From NCBI GenBank assembly GCA_022708025.1, contig JAKIZM010000038.1, positions 1 to 34,099 on the forward strand: a stretch of DNA of 34,099 nucleotides. The letters are read 5' to 3'. The DNA is from Bacteroidota bacterium. GTDB lineage: Bacteria > Bacteroidota > Ignavibacteria > Ignavibacteriales > Ignavibacteriaceae. Under the pieces are notes generated by a model. That model saw nothing but the letters and a program-made list of their open reading frames with translations. It had not been told where the DNA came from and ran no database searches. Position numbers and translations under genes: made by a program. Of the stretch, positions 8,645 to 15,546 are shown piece by piece. How positions within the stretch are numbered: the first letter of the stretch is position 1; every line of letters starts with the position of its first letter.

Positions 8645-9595
8645 ATGGATAAAGTAAAATCCTTAATAAAAACCCTTAAAGCTTTTGATGTTGTTGTTAT
8701 CAGCTTTTCACTATTTCTGATAGCTCTTCATATAATCTTTTATCAAAGAATTGAAAATTCATTAAACTGGATTTTTATTAATCTTTTTGTCATCTGCCTT
8801 GCATTTGGAATTTCATATCTTGAAGCAATAACCGAAAAGAAATTCTGGAGGATTGTTCATTACTGGTATATTGCTCCTTTAATTCTTCTTACCTTCAAAC
8901 AACTGTTTTATATGGTTAAACCAATTCGTGTTCAAGATTATGATAGCTGGTTTATTGCAGCAGACAGATGGCTGTTTGGAACTGATCCAACTCATGTGCT
9001 TTATCAGATTTCTTTTCCGTTATTAACAGAGATTTTACAAATTGTTTACGGATCATTTTATCTTCTTCCAATAATTCTCGGTTTATCACTTCTGAAAAAA
9101 GACAGATTTGTTGCTTTAGATTTTGCTTTATTCTCAGTCATCTATGGTTTTTATCTTTCTTATCTCGGATACTTTGCTTTACCGGGAATCGGTCCAAGAT
9201 TCACACTTCACGATTTTAATACTATCAACGAAGTATTACCTGGATTATACTTTACAAACTTTTTAAGAGAAATGACTAACACCGGAGAAGGAATTCCCTT
9301 TGGAACACCAAATCCTGCGGAAGTAGTTCAACGCGATGTATTTCCCAGCGGACATACAATGATAACGCTTATTGTGATGTATTTATCGGTGAAGCTTAGA
9401 AGCAGAAGCAGATATTTCTTTATTCCGGTCGGAACTTTATTAATTTTTGCTACAGTTTATTTATGGTATCATTATGTTATAGATTTAATCGGCGGATTGG
9501 TCTTTGCAATTATTTCAATGTGGAGTGGGAAAAAAATATTTAATTGGTGGCGAGTAAAAATCGGTAAAGATAAATTTGAATATGAAAATCATTAG
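8645..9595 (+). CDS. PAP2-superfamily integral membrane phosphatase
   Basis: A 316-residue protein with about six hydrophobic segments. The PAP2 phosphatase core is seen as PSGHT (residues 234-238) and HYVIDLIGG (His276, Asp280), the second and third parts of the family motif. The upstream Lys/Arg-Pro part is less clear. The long DYDSWFIAADRWLFGTDP loop and the GIGPRFTL segment match the branch of PAP2 proteins related to inositol-phosphorylceramide or lipid phosphate phosphatases. The substrate is probably a lipid phosphate in the envelope. TTG at 8642 directly precedes the ATG at 8645 and could also serve as the start. It lies 14 bases after rsmA and 5 bases before menG, so it is in the same transcript. 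Confidence 0.85.
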   Translation: MDKVKSLIKTLKAFDVVVISFSLFLIALHIIFYQRIENSLNWIFINLFVICLAFGISYLEAITEKKFWRIVHYWYIAPLILLTFKQLFYMVKPIRVQDYDSWFIAADRWLFGTDPTHVLYQISFPLLTEILQIVYGSFYLLPIILGLSLLKKDRFVALDFALFSVIYGFYLSYLGYFALPGIGPRFTLHDFNTINEVLPGLYFTNFLREMTNTGEGIPFGTPNPAEVVQRDVFPSGHTMITLIVMYLSVKLRSRSRYFFIPVGTLLIFATVYLWYHYVIDLIGGLVFAIISMWSGKKIFNWWRVKIGKDKFEYENH

Positions 9596-9600
9596 TTGAA

Positions 9601-10284
9601 ATGAGCGATAAGAAAACACAAGTAAAAAATATGTTCGATAACATCGCCGGCAGATATGATTTCCTTAATCATTTCTTAAGCTTTGGTCTGGATATTTATT
9701 GGAGAAAAAAAGCTCTTAAACTAACTGAATTAAACTCAGACTCAATTTTGCTTGATGTTGCCTGCGGAACGGGAGATGTTGCTATCGAAGCAAGAAAACT
9801 TGGTGTGCAAAAAATCTACGGCGCAGATTTTTCACATAATATGCTAAGATTATTTGAGAAAAAATCCGATTGGGTTAAAGGTCATTTGGTTCAGATGGTT
9901 GCAGAGAATATTCCGGTTAAAGATGAATCAGTAACGAACATAACTGTTGCATTTGGAGTAAGAAATTTTTATGACATTCAGCAAGGTTTTAATTCGTTCT
10001 ATCGTATTCTTAAACCAAATGGCAAAGCAACAGTAATTGAATTCAGAATGCCATCGAATAAAATATTAAAAACCATTTACAGATTTTATTTTAAAAAAAT
10101 TCTTCCTTTCTTAGGCGGAATTATCTCCGGTGACAAAGCAGCTTATACTTATTTACCTGATTCAGTTGAAGAGTTTGATGAGAAGATAAATCTCGAAAAG
10201 CTTTTGGCAAATTCTGGATTTGGTGAAATTAAAAAATATAATTTTACTTTCGGAATAGTTCAGGTTGTAATAGCAAAAAAGTAA
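9601..10284 (+). CDS. menG: Demethylmenaquinone methyltransferase MenG (UbiE family)
   Basis: A 227-residue class I SAM methyltransferase that carries out the final C-methylation of menaquinone. The N-terminal MFDNIAGRYDFLNHFLSFGLD is the UbiE/COQ5 signature. SAM-binding LDVACGTGDVA lies at residues 51-61, FGVRNF is the second family signature, and the C-terminal VIEFRMP and GGIISGDKAAYTYLPDS segments are also conserved in UbiE/MenG. A menaquinone-using organism is expected in this phylum, so MenG is preferred over ubiquinone UbiE. It is the last gene of the rsmA-PAP2-menG run; the convergent lipoprotein gene ends at the very next base. Confidence 0.95.
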   Translation: MSDKKTQVKNMFDNIAGRYDFLNHFLSFGLDIYWRKKALKLTELNSDSILLDVACGTGDVAIEARKLGVQKIYGADFSHNMLRLFEKKSDWVKGHLVQMVAENIPVKDESVTNITVAFGVRNFYDIQQGFNSFYRILKPNGKATVIEFRMPSNKILKTIYRFYFKKILPFLGGIISGDKAAYTYLPDSVEEFDEKINLEKLLANSGFGEIKKYNFTFGIVQVVIAKK

Positions 10285-11046
10285 TTACTTTATTTTAAAG
10301 GATTTAATTTCCTCTGAAACAATTGTATTATGAGGATAAATTTTATCCCCGGCGAAGAAATTAATTAATTCAGCATTACCCTCCCATTTAATAGGTCCGA
10401 TTCCTTTTGCAAACCATCTGTGGACTTCAAATAATCTTACAGGTTCATTCGAATTCAAACTAGTCGTTAGTCTTGCTTTATATTTCACGTTGTAAGCTTC
10501 AGTTAATCTGGTTGTGTTCTGATCTGATATAAAAAATGTATCTAATGAAACAACTTCTGCTTCGAGCTTAAATATTTGAAATTGAGGAATGCCTGCCCAT
10601 GATTCAAGTATATGCCAGGCTCGATTTACTTCCAATGAATTAGTAACTAACAGATACTGGTATGGAATTGAAAAATTCCCATGCAGTGAATCCGGTAAAA
10701 GAAATATATAACCATTCGTTTCAATGTCGACGAAATTATAAACACCAAATGATTTTTTTTCAAAATAGGAATATTTAATGGTTTGAAGATTTCCTATCTG
10801 AAATGTATCCACTTTAATTTGAAGTTTTATTTGAACAATTGTTGTATCACCGGTATAGTATGATTTTCTGTTACCTGTTTGAATGATGGACCCATTCGAA
10901 TCTGAAATCGCTACATTATATTCATAATAATTTCCATCAGAGTTAGGGAAATAATCAAGAGAATTGTCTTGCGGCTCAGTAACTGAATCCTTACAAGCAT
11001 AGGAAATCAATAAAGGTATTATAAAAAATGCAGATATTTTTTTCAC
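10285..11046 (-). CDS. Lipoprotein of unknown function
   Basis: A 253-residue secreted protein with a lipoprotein signal: a basic start, a hydrophobic run, and LISYAC placing the lipidated cysteine at residue 18, followed by an acidic/polar linker. The mature part is predicted beta-rich, with no enzyme motif that I recognise. It begins with DYFPNSDGNYYEY, resembling NYFPSQTGFEWKY at the start of the mature T9SS protein at 14318-15424, so the two may share a domain. The start is GTG at 11046, overlapping the rdgB stop by 4 bases (GTGA), which implies translational coupling. The function is unknown; an envelope location is likely. Confidence 0.75.
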   Translation of the reverse strand: MKKISAFFIIPLLISYACKDSVTEPQDNSLDYFPNSDGNYYEYNVAISDSNGSIIQTGNRKSYYTGDTTIVQIKLQIKVDTFQIGNLQTIKYSYFEKKSFGVYNFVDIETNGYIFLLPDSLHGNFSIPYQYLLVTNSLEVNRAWHILESWAGIPQFQIFKLEAEVVSLDTFFISDQNTTRLTEAYNVKYKARLTTSLNSNEPVRLFEVHRWFAKGIGPIKWEGNAELINFFAGDKIYPHNTIVSEEIKSFKIK

Positions 11047-11618
11047 AGATAATCTTTCAGTTTATTAAAAGCTCTGTAACGATGACTTATTTTATTTTTT
11101 TCTTCGTGTGACATCTCAGCAGTAGTAATATCATATCCTTCAGGAATAAATAATGGATCATATCCAAATCCGTTTTTGCCTCGTGGAGTTAAAATAATAT
11201 TTCCTCTTATTTCTCCGATTGCAGTTTTAAGTTCTTTACCATCATAATAAGCAGCAGCACAAACAAATCTGCCCGGATGTGGCTCCGGTAGTTTAGATAA
11301 TTTTTTTATTAGCAACAAGTTATTTTTTTTGTCATCTGCATCTTTGCCTGCATATCTTGCGGAATAAATTCCTGGCTCACCATTTAATTGAAATGCTTCT
11401 AATCCTGAGTCATCTCCGATACTAGGGATTTTATATTTCTCAAAAGCTGCACGAGCTTTTATTTCTGCATTTTCTAAAAATGTATTTCCATTTTCTTCTA
11501 CTTCAGGATGTTCATTAAAATCCAGAAAAGATAAAATTTCTAAATCTAAATCCTTAAAGATTTCTTTAACATCATTTAATTTGCCTTTATTTGAAGTAGC
11601 TAAAATTATTTTTTTCAT
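11043..11618 (-). CDS. rdgB: dITP/XTP pyrophosphatase RdgB (Ham1 family)
   Basis: A 191-residue housecleaning enzyme that hydrolyses ITP, dITP and XTP to the monophosphates and so keeps deaminated purines out of nucleic acids. Family motifs are complete: the N-terminal ATSNKGKLNDVKEIF, EENGNTFLENAEIKA, SIGDDSGLEAFQLNGEPGIYSARYAG (Asp70 is the expected catalytic base), FGYDPLF, and the C-terminal SHRYRAF. The frame stays open upstream to 11705, but that extension translates an AT-rich dispersed repeat, and homologues start at MKKIILATSN. I therefore chose the ATG at 11618. It lies 93 bases after the amidohydrolase and is coupled to the following lipoprotein. Confidence 0.95.
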   Translation of the reverse strand: MKKIILATSNKGKLNDVKEIFKDLDLEILSFLDFNEHPEVEENGNTFLENAEIKARAAFEKYKIPSIGDDSGLEAFQLNGEPGIYSARYAGKDADDKKNNLLLIKKLSKLPEPHPGRFVCAAAYYDGKELKTAIGEIRGNIILTPRGKNGFGYDPLFIPEGYDITTAEMSHEEKNKISHRYRAFNKLKDYL

Positions 11619-11631
11619 AAAATTTTGGTCA

Positions 11632-11705
11632 GTGATAGTTAGTGCTTTGGTGATTCTGGGGCGAGAATCTTTTTGCCACCAAAACACGAAAACACAAAAA
11701 AACAT
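11632..11705. repeat. Dispersed CAC/AAA-rich repeat, copy A
   Basis: An intergenic segment between mtaD and rdgB. On the plus strand it contains AATCTTTTTGCCACC followed by spaced CAC triplets in A-rich sequence. Its reverse complement aligns over about 65 bases with 22173-22240, sharing TTTGTGTTTTCGTGTTTTGG and, further on, AGAATCAC and AAAGCACTAA. Copy B at 13474-13536 shares the AATCTTTTTGCCAC core in the same orientation as this copy's plus strand. Confidence 0.7.
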
Positions 11706-11711
11706 AAATGA

Positions 11712-13049
11712 TTATTTCTTAACTCTGTTTAATAACTTCTTAAGTTCAGCTTTTGAATTTTGATTTAGTTCTGTTTGATCGTATAAAAGAGATTTTTTGT
11801 TCAAAACTTTCCACTCACCTTCTATCATCACTGAATTAACAGAATTAGCTGACGATGCATATACAATATCAGAATAAATTGAATCATCACTATCAGAAAG
11901 CGAATGAGTATTTGAAGTTAAATCCAATAAAGTTAAATCAGCTTTTTTACCAACCTCAATACTTCCGATTTCATTTTGAAGATGCAATGCTTCTGCACCT
12001 TTAATAGTTGCAAGTTTGAATACTGTTTTTGCATCCATTGCTTTTGCGCCGTGAATTGGTTTCTGTATCAAGGCAGCTAAACGCATTTCATTAAAAATGC
12101 TAAGATTATTATTTCCGGGAGCACCATCAGCCCCAAGCGAGACTGATATTCCTTTTTTTAAATATTTAGGAATGTTTGCAATTCCTGAACCCAGCTTTAA
12201 GTTTGATGAAGGACAATGAGCAACACGGATTTTTTTCTTTCTTAACAATTCTGTTTCTTTTTCATCAACATGAATACAATGTGCAAGAACTGAATGATCA
12301 TCAACAACTCCAATTGAATCGAAGTATTCAATATTTGCTTTTTTATGTCGTCGTTTAATTTCAGCTAATTCGTCTTTATTTTCAGATGAGTGAGTATGAT
12401 ATAAACTTCCTGTAAAATCTTTTTTCATTTCAAATGATTCTTTAAGAAGTTTTTCTGAGCAGGATAAAACAAATCTTGGTGCAAAACCGTATTTTATTTT
12501 TCCATTTGAAGTATTATGAAAAGTTTTTGCAAGCTGATAAATATCTTCCAATTCAGATTTTGTATCAGATTTAAATTGAGGGAACAAATCATTTTCATCA
12601 ATTAAACATTTTCCGGCAATTGCACGCAAACCTGAATTTTGTAATTCCTCAAAAACAACTTCCTGATGCCGTAAAGTTCCCATATCGAGCAGGGTAGTTG
12701 TTCCACCAAGCAATAATTCATTTAATCCTAATCTGACAGAGGCTAAAAGGGAATTTTTATTATGTGCATTTTCATAAGGAAAAATTCTTAACTGCAGCCA
12801 ATCAAGCAGTTCAAGATCATCAGCTAAACCACGGAAAAGTGTTTGACAAAGATGTATGTGTGTTTGCACAAACCCCGGAATTAAGGTAAGATCATCAAAT
12901 CTTAAAACTCTTTGTTTATTTTTTAAAAAATATTTTTCATCATTCTTTTTTATAGAGATTATTCTTCCATTTTCAATTTCTATAAAATGATTTTTCAGAA
13001 TTCTGTCTTTACTGTCAACAGTAACAATATTTTTTGGAACGATTATCAT
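11712..13049 (-). CDS. mtaD: Amidohydrolase, 5-methylthioadenosine/S-adenosylhomocysteine deaminase type
   Basis: A 445-residue metal-dependent amidohydrolase of the TrzA/AtzA-MtaD group, expected to deaminate S-adenosylhomocysteine, methylthioadenosine or related adenosines to inosine forms. Metal ligands and catalytic residues are in place: HIH at residues 64-66, the LFRGLADD loop, APRF at 190-193, HTHSSE (His218, His220, Glu223), HCIH (258-260), and LGADGAPGNNN with Asp308. The C-terminus returns to the small beta-sandwich (GSIEVGKKADLTLLDL). Guanine deaminase or a chlorohydrolase-like specificity is possible, but the GADGAPGNNNLSIFNEMR stretch fits MTA/SAH deaminases best. The ATG overlaps the stop of the AhpD-like gene (ATGA), and rdgB follows 93 bases later. 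Confidence 0.85.
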   Translation of the reverse strand: MIIVPKNIVTVDSKDRILKNHFIEIENGRIISIKKNDEKYFLKNKQRVLRFDDLTLIPGFVQTHIHLCQTLFRGLADDLELLDWLQLRIFPYENAHNKNSLLASVRLGLNELLLGGTTTLLDMGTLRHQEVVFEELQNSGLRAIAGKCLIDENDLFPQFKSDTKSELEDIYQLAKTFHNTSNGKIKYGFAPRFVLSCSEKLLKESFEMKKDFTGSLYHTHSSENKDELAEIKRRHKKANIEYFDSIGVVDDHSVLAHCIHVDEKETELLRKKKIRVAHCPSSNLKLGSGIANIPKYLKKGISVSLGADGAPGNNNLSIFNEMRLAALIQKPIHGAKAMDAKTVFKLATIKGAEALHLQNEIGSIEVGKKADLTLLDLTSNTHSLSDSDDSIYSDIVYASSANSVNSVMIEGEWKVLNKKSLLYDQTELNQNSKAELKKLLNRVKK

Positions 13050-13408
13050 TTTTCTGGACTTCCTTTTTCTTCAAAAATTTTATCCATTATTTCGAATGCA
13101 TATCTTAGATGCGGAATAACAATTGAGCCGCCGACAATCAGTGCAATATTAAAAGTCTCCATCAATTCTTCCTGAGTTGCACCTTCCTGAATTGAGCGAT
13201 CAATATGGTAAAATATGCAATCATTGCAGCGCAATACCATTGATGCAACCAATCCCATTAACTCTTTTGTTTTTGCATTCAATGCACCATCAATATAAGC
13301 TTTGTTATCTAGTGCAAAGAATTTATTAAAATCTCTGAAACCGGAATTCAATATTCTGTCGTTCATTTCAGTGCGATATGCACGAGTTTCTGTTGTTGTT
13401 TTTTTCAT
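13046..13408 (-). CDS. Carboxymuconolactone decarboxylase/AhpD-like protein
   Basis: A 120-residue all-helical protein of the CMD/AhpD superfamily. The redox motif CNDCIFYH (Cys61, Cys64, His68) is the CxxCxxxH signature of the thiol-active AhpD branch rather than of true decarboxylases. The segment after it (IQEGATQEELMETFNIALIVGGS) is also family-typical. It probably acts as a small cytoplasmic peroxidase-linked disulfide reductase, usually as a trimer or hexamer; this is an inference from the motif. It is translationally coupled (ATGA) to the downstream amidohydrolase. A 14-base palindrome lies about 37 bases upstream of its start. Confidence 0.88.
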   Translation of the reverse strand: MKKTTTETRAYRTEMNDRILNSGFRDFNKFFALDNKAYIDGALNAKTKELMGLVASMVLRCNDCIFYHIDRSIQEGATQEELMETFNIALIVGGSIVIPHLRYAFEIMDKIFEEKGSPEK

Positions 13409-13444
13409 TTTTTAATAACCTTTTAAGAAAAATAATTTTTGTTT

Positions 13445-13458
13445 CCGTTAGTTAACGG
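13445..13458. promoter_or_regulatory. Palindrome upstream of the AhpD-like gene
   Basis: CCGTTA-GT-TAACGG is a perfect 6-bp inverted repeat with a 2-base centre. It lies between the AhpD-like start and repeat copy B and could be an operator for the AhpD-mtaD-rdgB run. No matching regulator is identified. Confidence 0.3.
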
Positions 13459-13473
13459 ATTTAGTTTTTGTGG

Positions 13474-13536
13474 TGGAAATCTTTTTGCCACTAAATCACA
13501 AATTCACAAAAGAACACGAAATCAGTAAAAACACAA
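13474..13536. repeat. Dispersed CAC/AAA-rich repeat, copy B
   Basis: It contains GGAAATCTTTTTGCCACTAA followed by spaced CAC units (ATCACAAATTCACAAAAGAA). The 14-base core AATCTTTTTGCCAC is identical to that of copy A. It sits between the rhomboid gene and the AhpD-like gene. A GTGG at 13470-13473 can pair with the CCAC at 13488-13491. Confidence 0.65.
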
Positions 13537-13538
13537 AT

Positions 13539-14210
13539 TTACAATTCATCTAAAAATTTATTTTTTTCAGGATCATAAGATACCTCCAGATCTTCCACAG
13601 GTGTATCCGATTCTTCATCTTCCCAATCATATTTTTTAGGTGGATCTATTTTTCTAAAAATAAAAGCTGGAATAATCCCAACGATTGCACCAAATAAATG
13701 CGATTCCCAAGAAACACTTTGCTTAACCGGTAAAACTCCCCAGATCAATCCGCCATAAAGAAAAATTACAACCAAAGCTAATGCAATTGAACGACTGTCT
13801 TTACGGAAGATTCCGCTGAAGAATAAAAATGAAACGAATCCATAAATAATTCCGCTTGCACCGATATGATATGCTTCCCGCGCAAAAATCCAGACAAGAA
13901 TTCCGGTTCCAAAATAAATAATGAAAAATGATTTGTAAGCAACCTTCGGATAAAAATAAAAAATACCCAACCCCATAATCACCAATGGAGCAGTATTAGA
14001 AATAAGATGAGAATAATTTGCATGAATTAAAGGAGAAGTAATGATTCCTAATAGCCCCTTAAAATGTCTTGGATAAATTCCGATACTGCTAAGATTTATA
14101 TTTAATAAAACTGTAAGAGTGTGAATAATCCATAATAAAAGAGGAAAAAAAAGCGGAATTAAAATTTTTGATAATATATGCTTTTCATCTTGTGTAGTAA
14201 CTGTTTCCAT
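13539..14210 (-). CDS. Rhomboid family intramembrane serine protease
   Basis: A 223-residue membrane protein with about six transmembrane segments. The catalytic dyad is visible: Ser119 in GASGIIYG and His171 in SHLFGAIVG. The oxyanion-side motif HANYSHLISN (His63, His68, Asn72) is present in the second membrane segment. It is therefore predicted to be an active rhomboid that cleaves membrane-anchored substrates. The C-terminal 35 residues are a charged, acidic cytoplasmic tail. The ATG at 14210 lacks a clear Shine-Dalgarno sequence. It is separated from its neighbours by more than 100 bases on each side and is probably transcribed alone; the substrates are unknown. Confidence 0.92.
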   Translation of the reverse strand: METVTTQDEKHILSKILIPLFFPLLLWIIHTLTVLLNINLSSIGIYPRHFKGLLGIITSPLIHANYSHLISNTAPLVIMGLGIFYFYPKVAYKSFFIIYFGTGILVWIFAREAYHIGASGIIYGFVSFLFFSGIFRKDSRSIALALVVIFLYGGLIWGVLPVKQSVSWESHLFGAIVGIIPAFIFRKIDPPKKYDWEDEESDTPVEDLEVSYDPEKNKFLDEL

Positions 14211-14317
14211 TGATTACAATATTTTCATTCTAATGCAAATATAATCATATCCAACGCTTAGATAAACCTTTTGAGTTACACAAGATGAAAAAGCTTTTAA
14301 AACTATAATTTATCGTA

Positions 14318-15424
14318 TTAACGAAGCAGAACCATTTTTTTAGTTTTAACAAATGAACCTGCCTGTAACCGATAGAAATAAATTCCGCTTGCCAACTGAT
14401 GATTGTTGACTGTGGACTGGAATTCAACTTCATAATTTCCTGCAGGTTCATATTCATTAACAAGCGTTGCAACTTCATTCCCTAAAATATCATAAACTTT
14501 TAGAGTAACCCAGTTGTCACTCTGAGCCTGTCGAAGAGTGACAGATGGAATGCTGTATTTAATCTTTGTACTCGGATTAAACGGATTTGGAAAGTTTTGT
14601 TCTAATGAAAAATGATCAGGAACTAAATCTTCTTCTTCTACATTTACAATATCTTCAGTTAATCTTACATCAAGTCCTGGAATTGAAAATGGACTGACAT
14701 TGGCAAATGTTAGATTATCAACATACTGTCCTGGAATAATATCCTGAACAATCCAATTATCAGGCGCAATCCAAACTGTATCGTTCAATGTAAGTAATTC
14801 CACTACTGTATAAGACAATATCTTCCATTGGAGTAGAAACTTTTTGCAAGTTAAATCTCCTTTAACCGTAGATATCGTCTGATCATTTAATCTGTTACCG
14901 GTATATTTAAACCTGAATGGAATATTAAGTGAACCAATTGCTATCGTAGTATCTTTTTGTATTAGAGTATATGCTGTGTTCACAGGCGATGCAAACCGAT
15001 AATAATCATACCAATTCTGAAGTGATTTGAAAAAATTAAGGAAGTTAAAATTTGTTGTTATCCCAAGTGAATCAAGTGAATTTAAAAATCTTTCTATATT
15101 CCCAACACTGAAATAACTATATCCGGTCGTTCCTTCTGTGCTGTAAAATAATGAATCCAGATAAGGCTGAAGTGTAATAAACTGCAAAGGTCCTGATTTG
15201 GTTAGAACAATGTTTGCTGATTTTCCATGATAATCAGCAACGGATTCAAATTTATCCATTCTGTAATAAGCTAATTCATTCATAGGATTGCTGGCTGAAT
15301 CAAGCGGAATAGCTTTATATTTCCATTCAAATCCGGTTTGAGATGGAAAATAATTGCTTGCCTGCTGAGCAATTACATTTCCAACAAATAACAAAACAAA
15401 TAACAGAGCAACTTTTTTTTTCAT
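14318..15424 (-). CDS. T9SS type A sorting-domain protein of unknown function
   Basis: A 368-residue exported protein. Residues 1-19 are a signal peptide ending VIAQ. Residues 25-255 are a beta-rich domain with no recognised enzyme motif, starting YFPSQTGFEWKYK. Residues 270-368 are a canonical T9SS type A sorting domain: NFPNPFNPSTKIKYSIP, then VTLKVYDILGNEVATLV, GNYEVEFQ, LASGIYFYRLQAG and KKMVLLR at the end. The sorting domain carries an insertion, VTLRQAQSD (residues 295-303), encoded by a palindromic DNA element. The start is an ATG with an excellent AAGGAGG ribosome site at 15432-15438 and 7-base spacing. It is expected to cross the outer membrane by T9SS and be anchored or released at the surface. 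Confidence 0.85.
   Translation of the reverse strand: MKKKVALLFVLLFVGNVIAQQASNYFPSQTGFEWKYKAIPLDSASNPMNELAYYRMDKFESVADYHGKSANIVLTKSGPLQFITLQPYLDSLFYSTEGTTGYSYFSVGNIERFLNSLDSLGITTNFNFLNFFKSLQNWYDYYRFASPVNTAYTLIQKDTTIAIGSLNIPFRFKYTGNRLNDQTISTVKGDLTCKKFLLQWKILSYTVVELLTLNDTVWIAPDNWIVQDIIPGQYVDNLTFANVSPFSIPGLDVRLTEDIVNVEEEDLVPDHFSLEQNFPNPFNPSTKIKYSIPSVTLRQAQSDNWVTLKVYDILGNEVATLVNEYEPAGNYEVEFQSTVNNHQLASGIYFYRLQAGSFVKTKKMVLLR
14516..14542. repeat. Palindromic element inserted in-frame in a sorting-domain gene
   Basis: 27 bases with perfect 8-bp inverted arms, GTCACTCT and AGAGTGAC, around an 11-base centre. Read on the coding (minus) strand it is exactly nine codons (VTLRQAQSD) and interrupts the usual sorting-domain sequence between KYSIPS and VTLKVYD. 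The core TCGACAGGCTCA resembles a short palindromic repeat found in many Bacteroidetes-group genomes. Confidence 0.7.
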
Positions 15425-15546
15425 ATAGCTGCCTCCTTAATAATAATTTATGGACCAAATGAATTATAAATATCATATTTGAAATTTAATTTATGATAAA
15501 TTCCAAATTAAAATTGAAAAATACAATAGCGTTATTTTGGATAAGT

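Noticed and set aside
11619..11705. N-terminal extension of rdgB by 29 residues
   Set aside because: The extension is a translation of the dispersed repeat, and the family starts at MKKIILATSN. The frame is open only by chance.
13430..13540. Possible CRISPR-like array from repeated CAC units
   Set aside because: Units are short, irregular and degenerate, with no spacer-repeat periodicity and no cas gene nearby.
14245..14478. 77-residue open frame overlapping the end of the T9SS protein
   Set aside because: It is out of frame with a gene that has a clear sorting domain and lacks a ribosome site and any recognisable feature.
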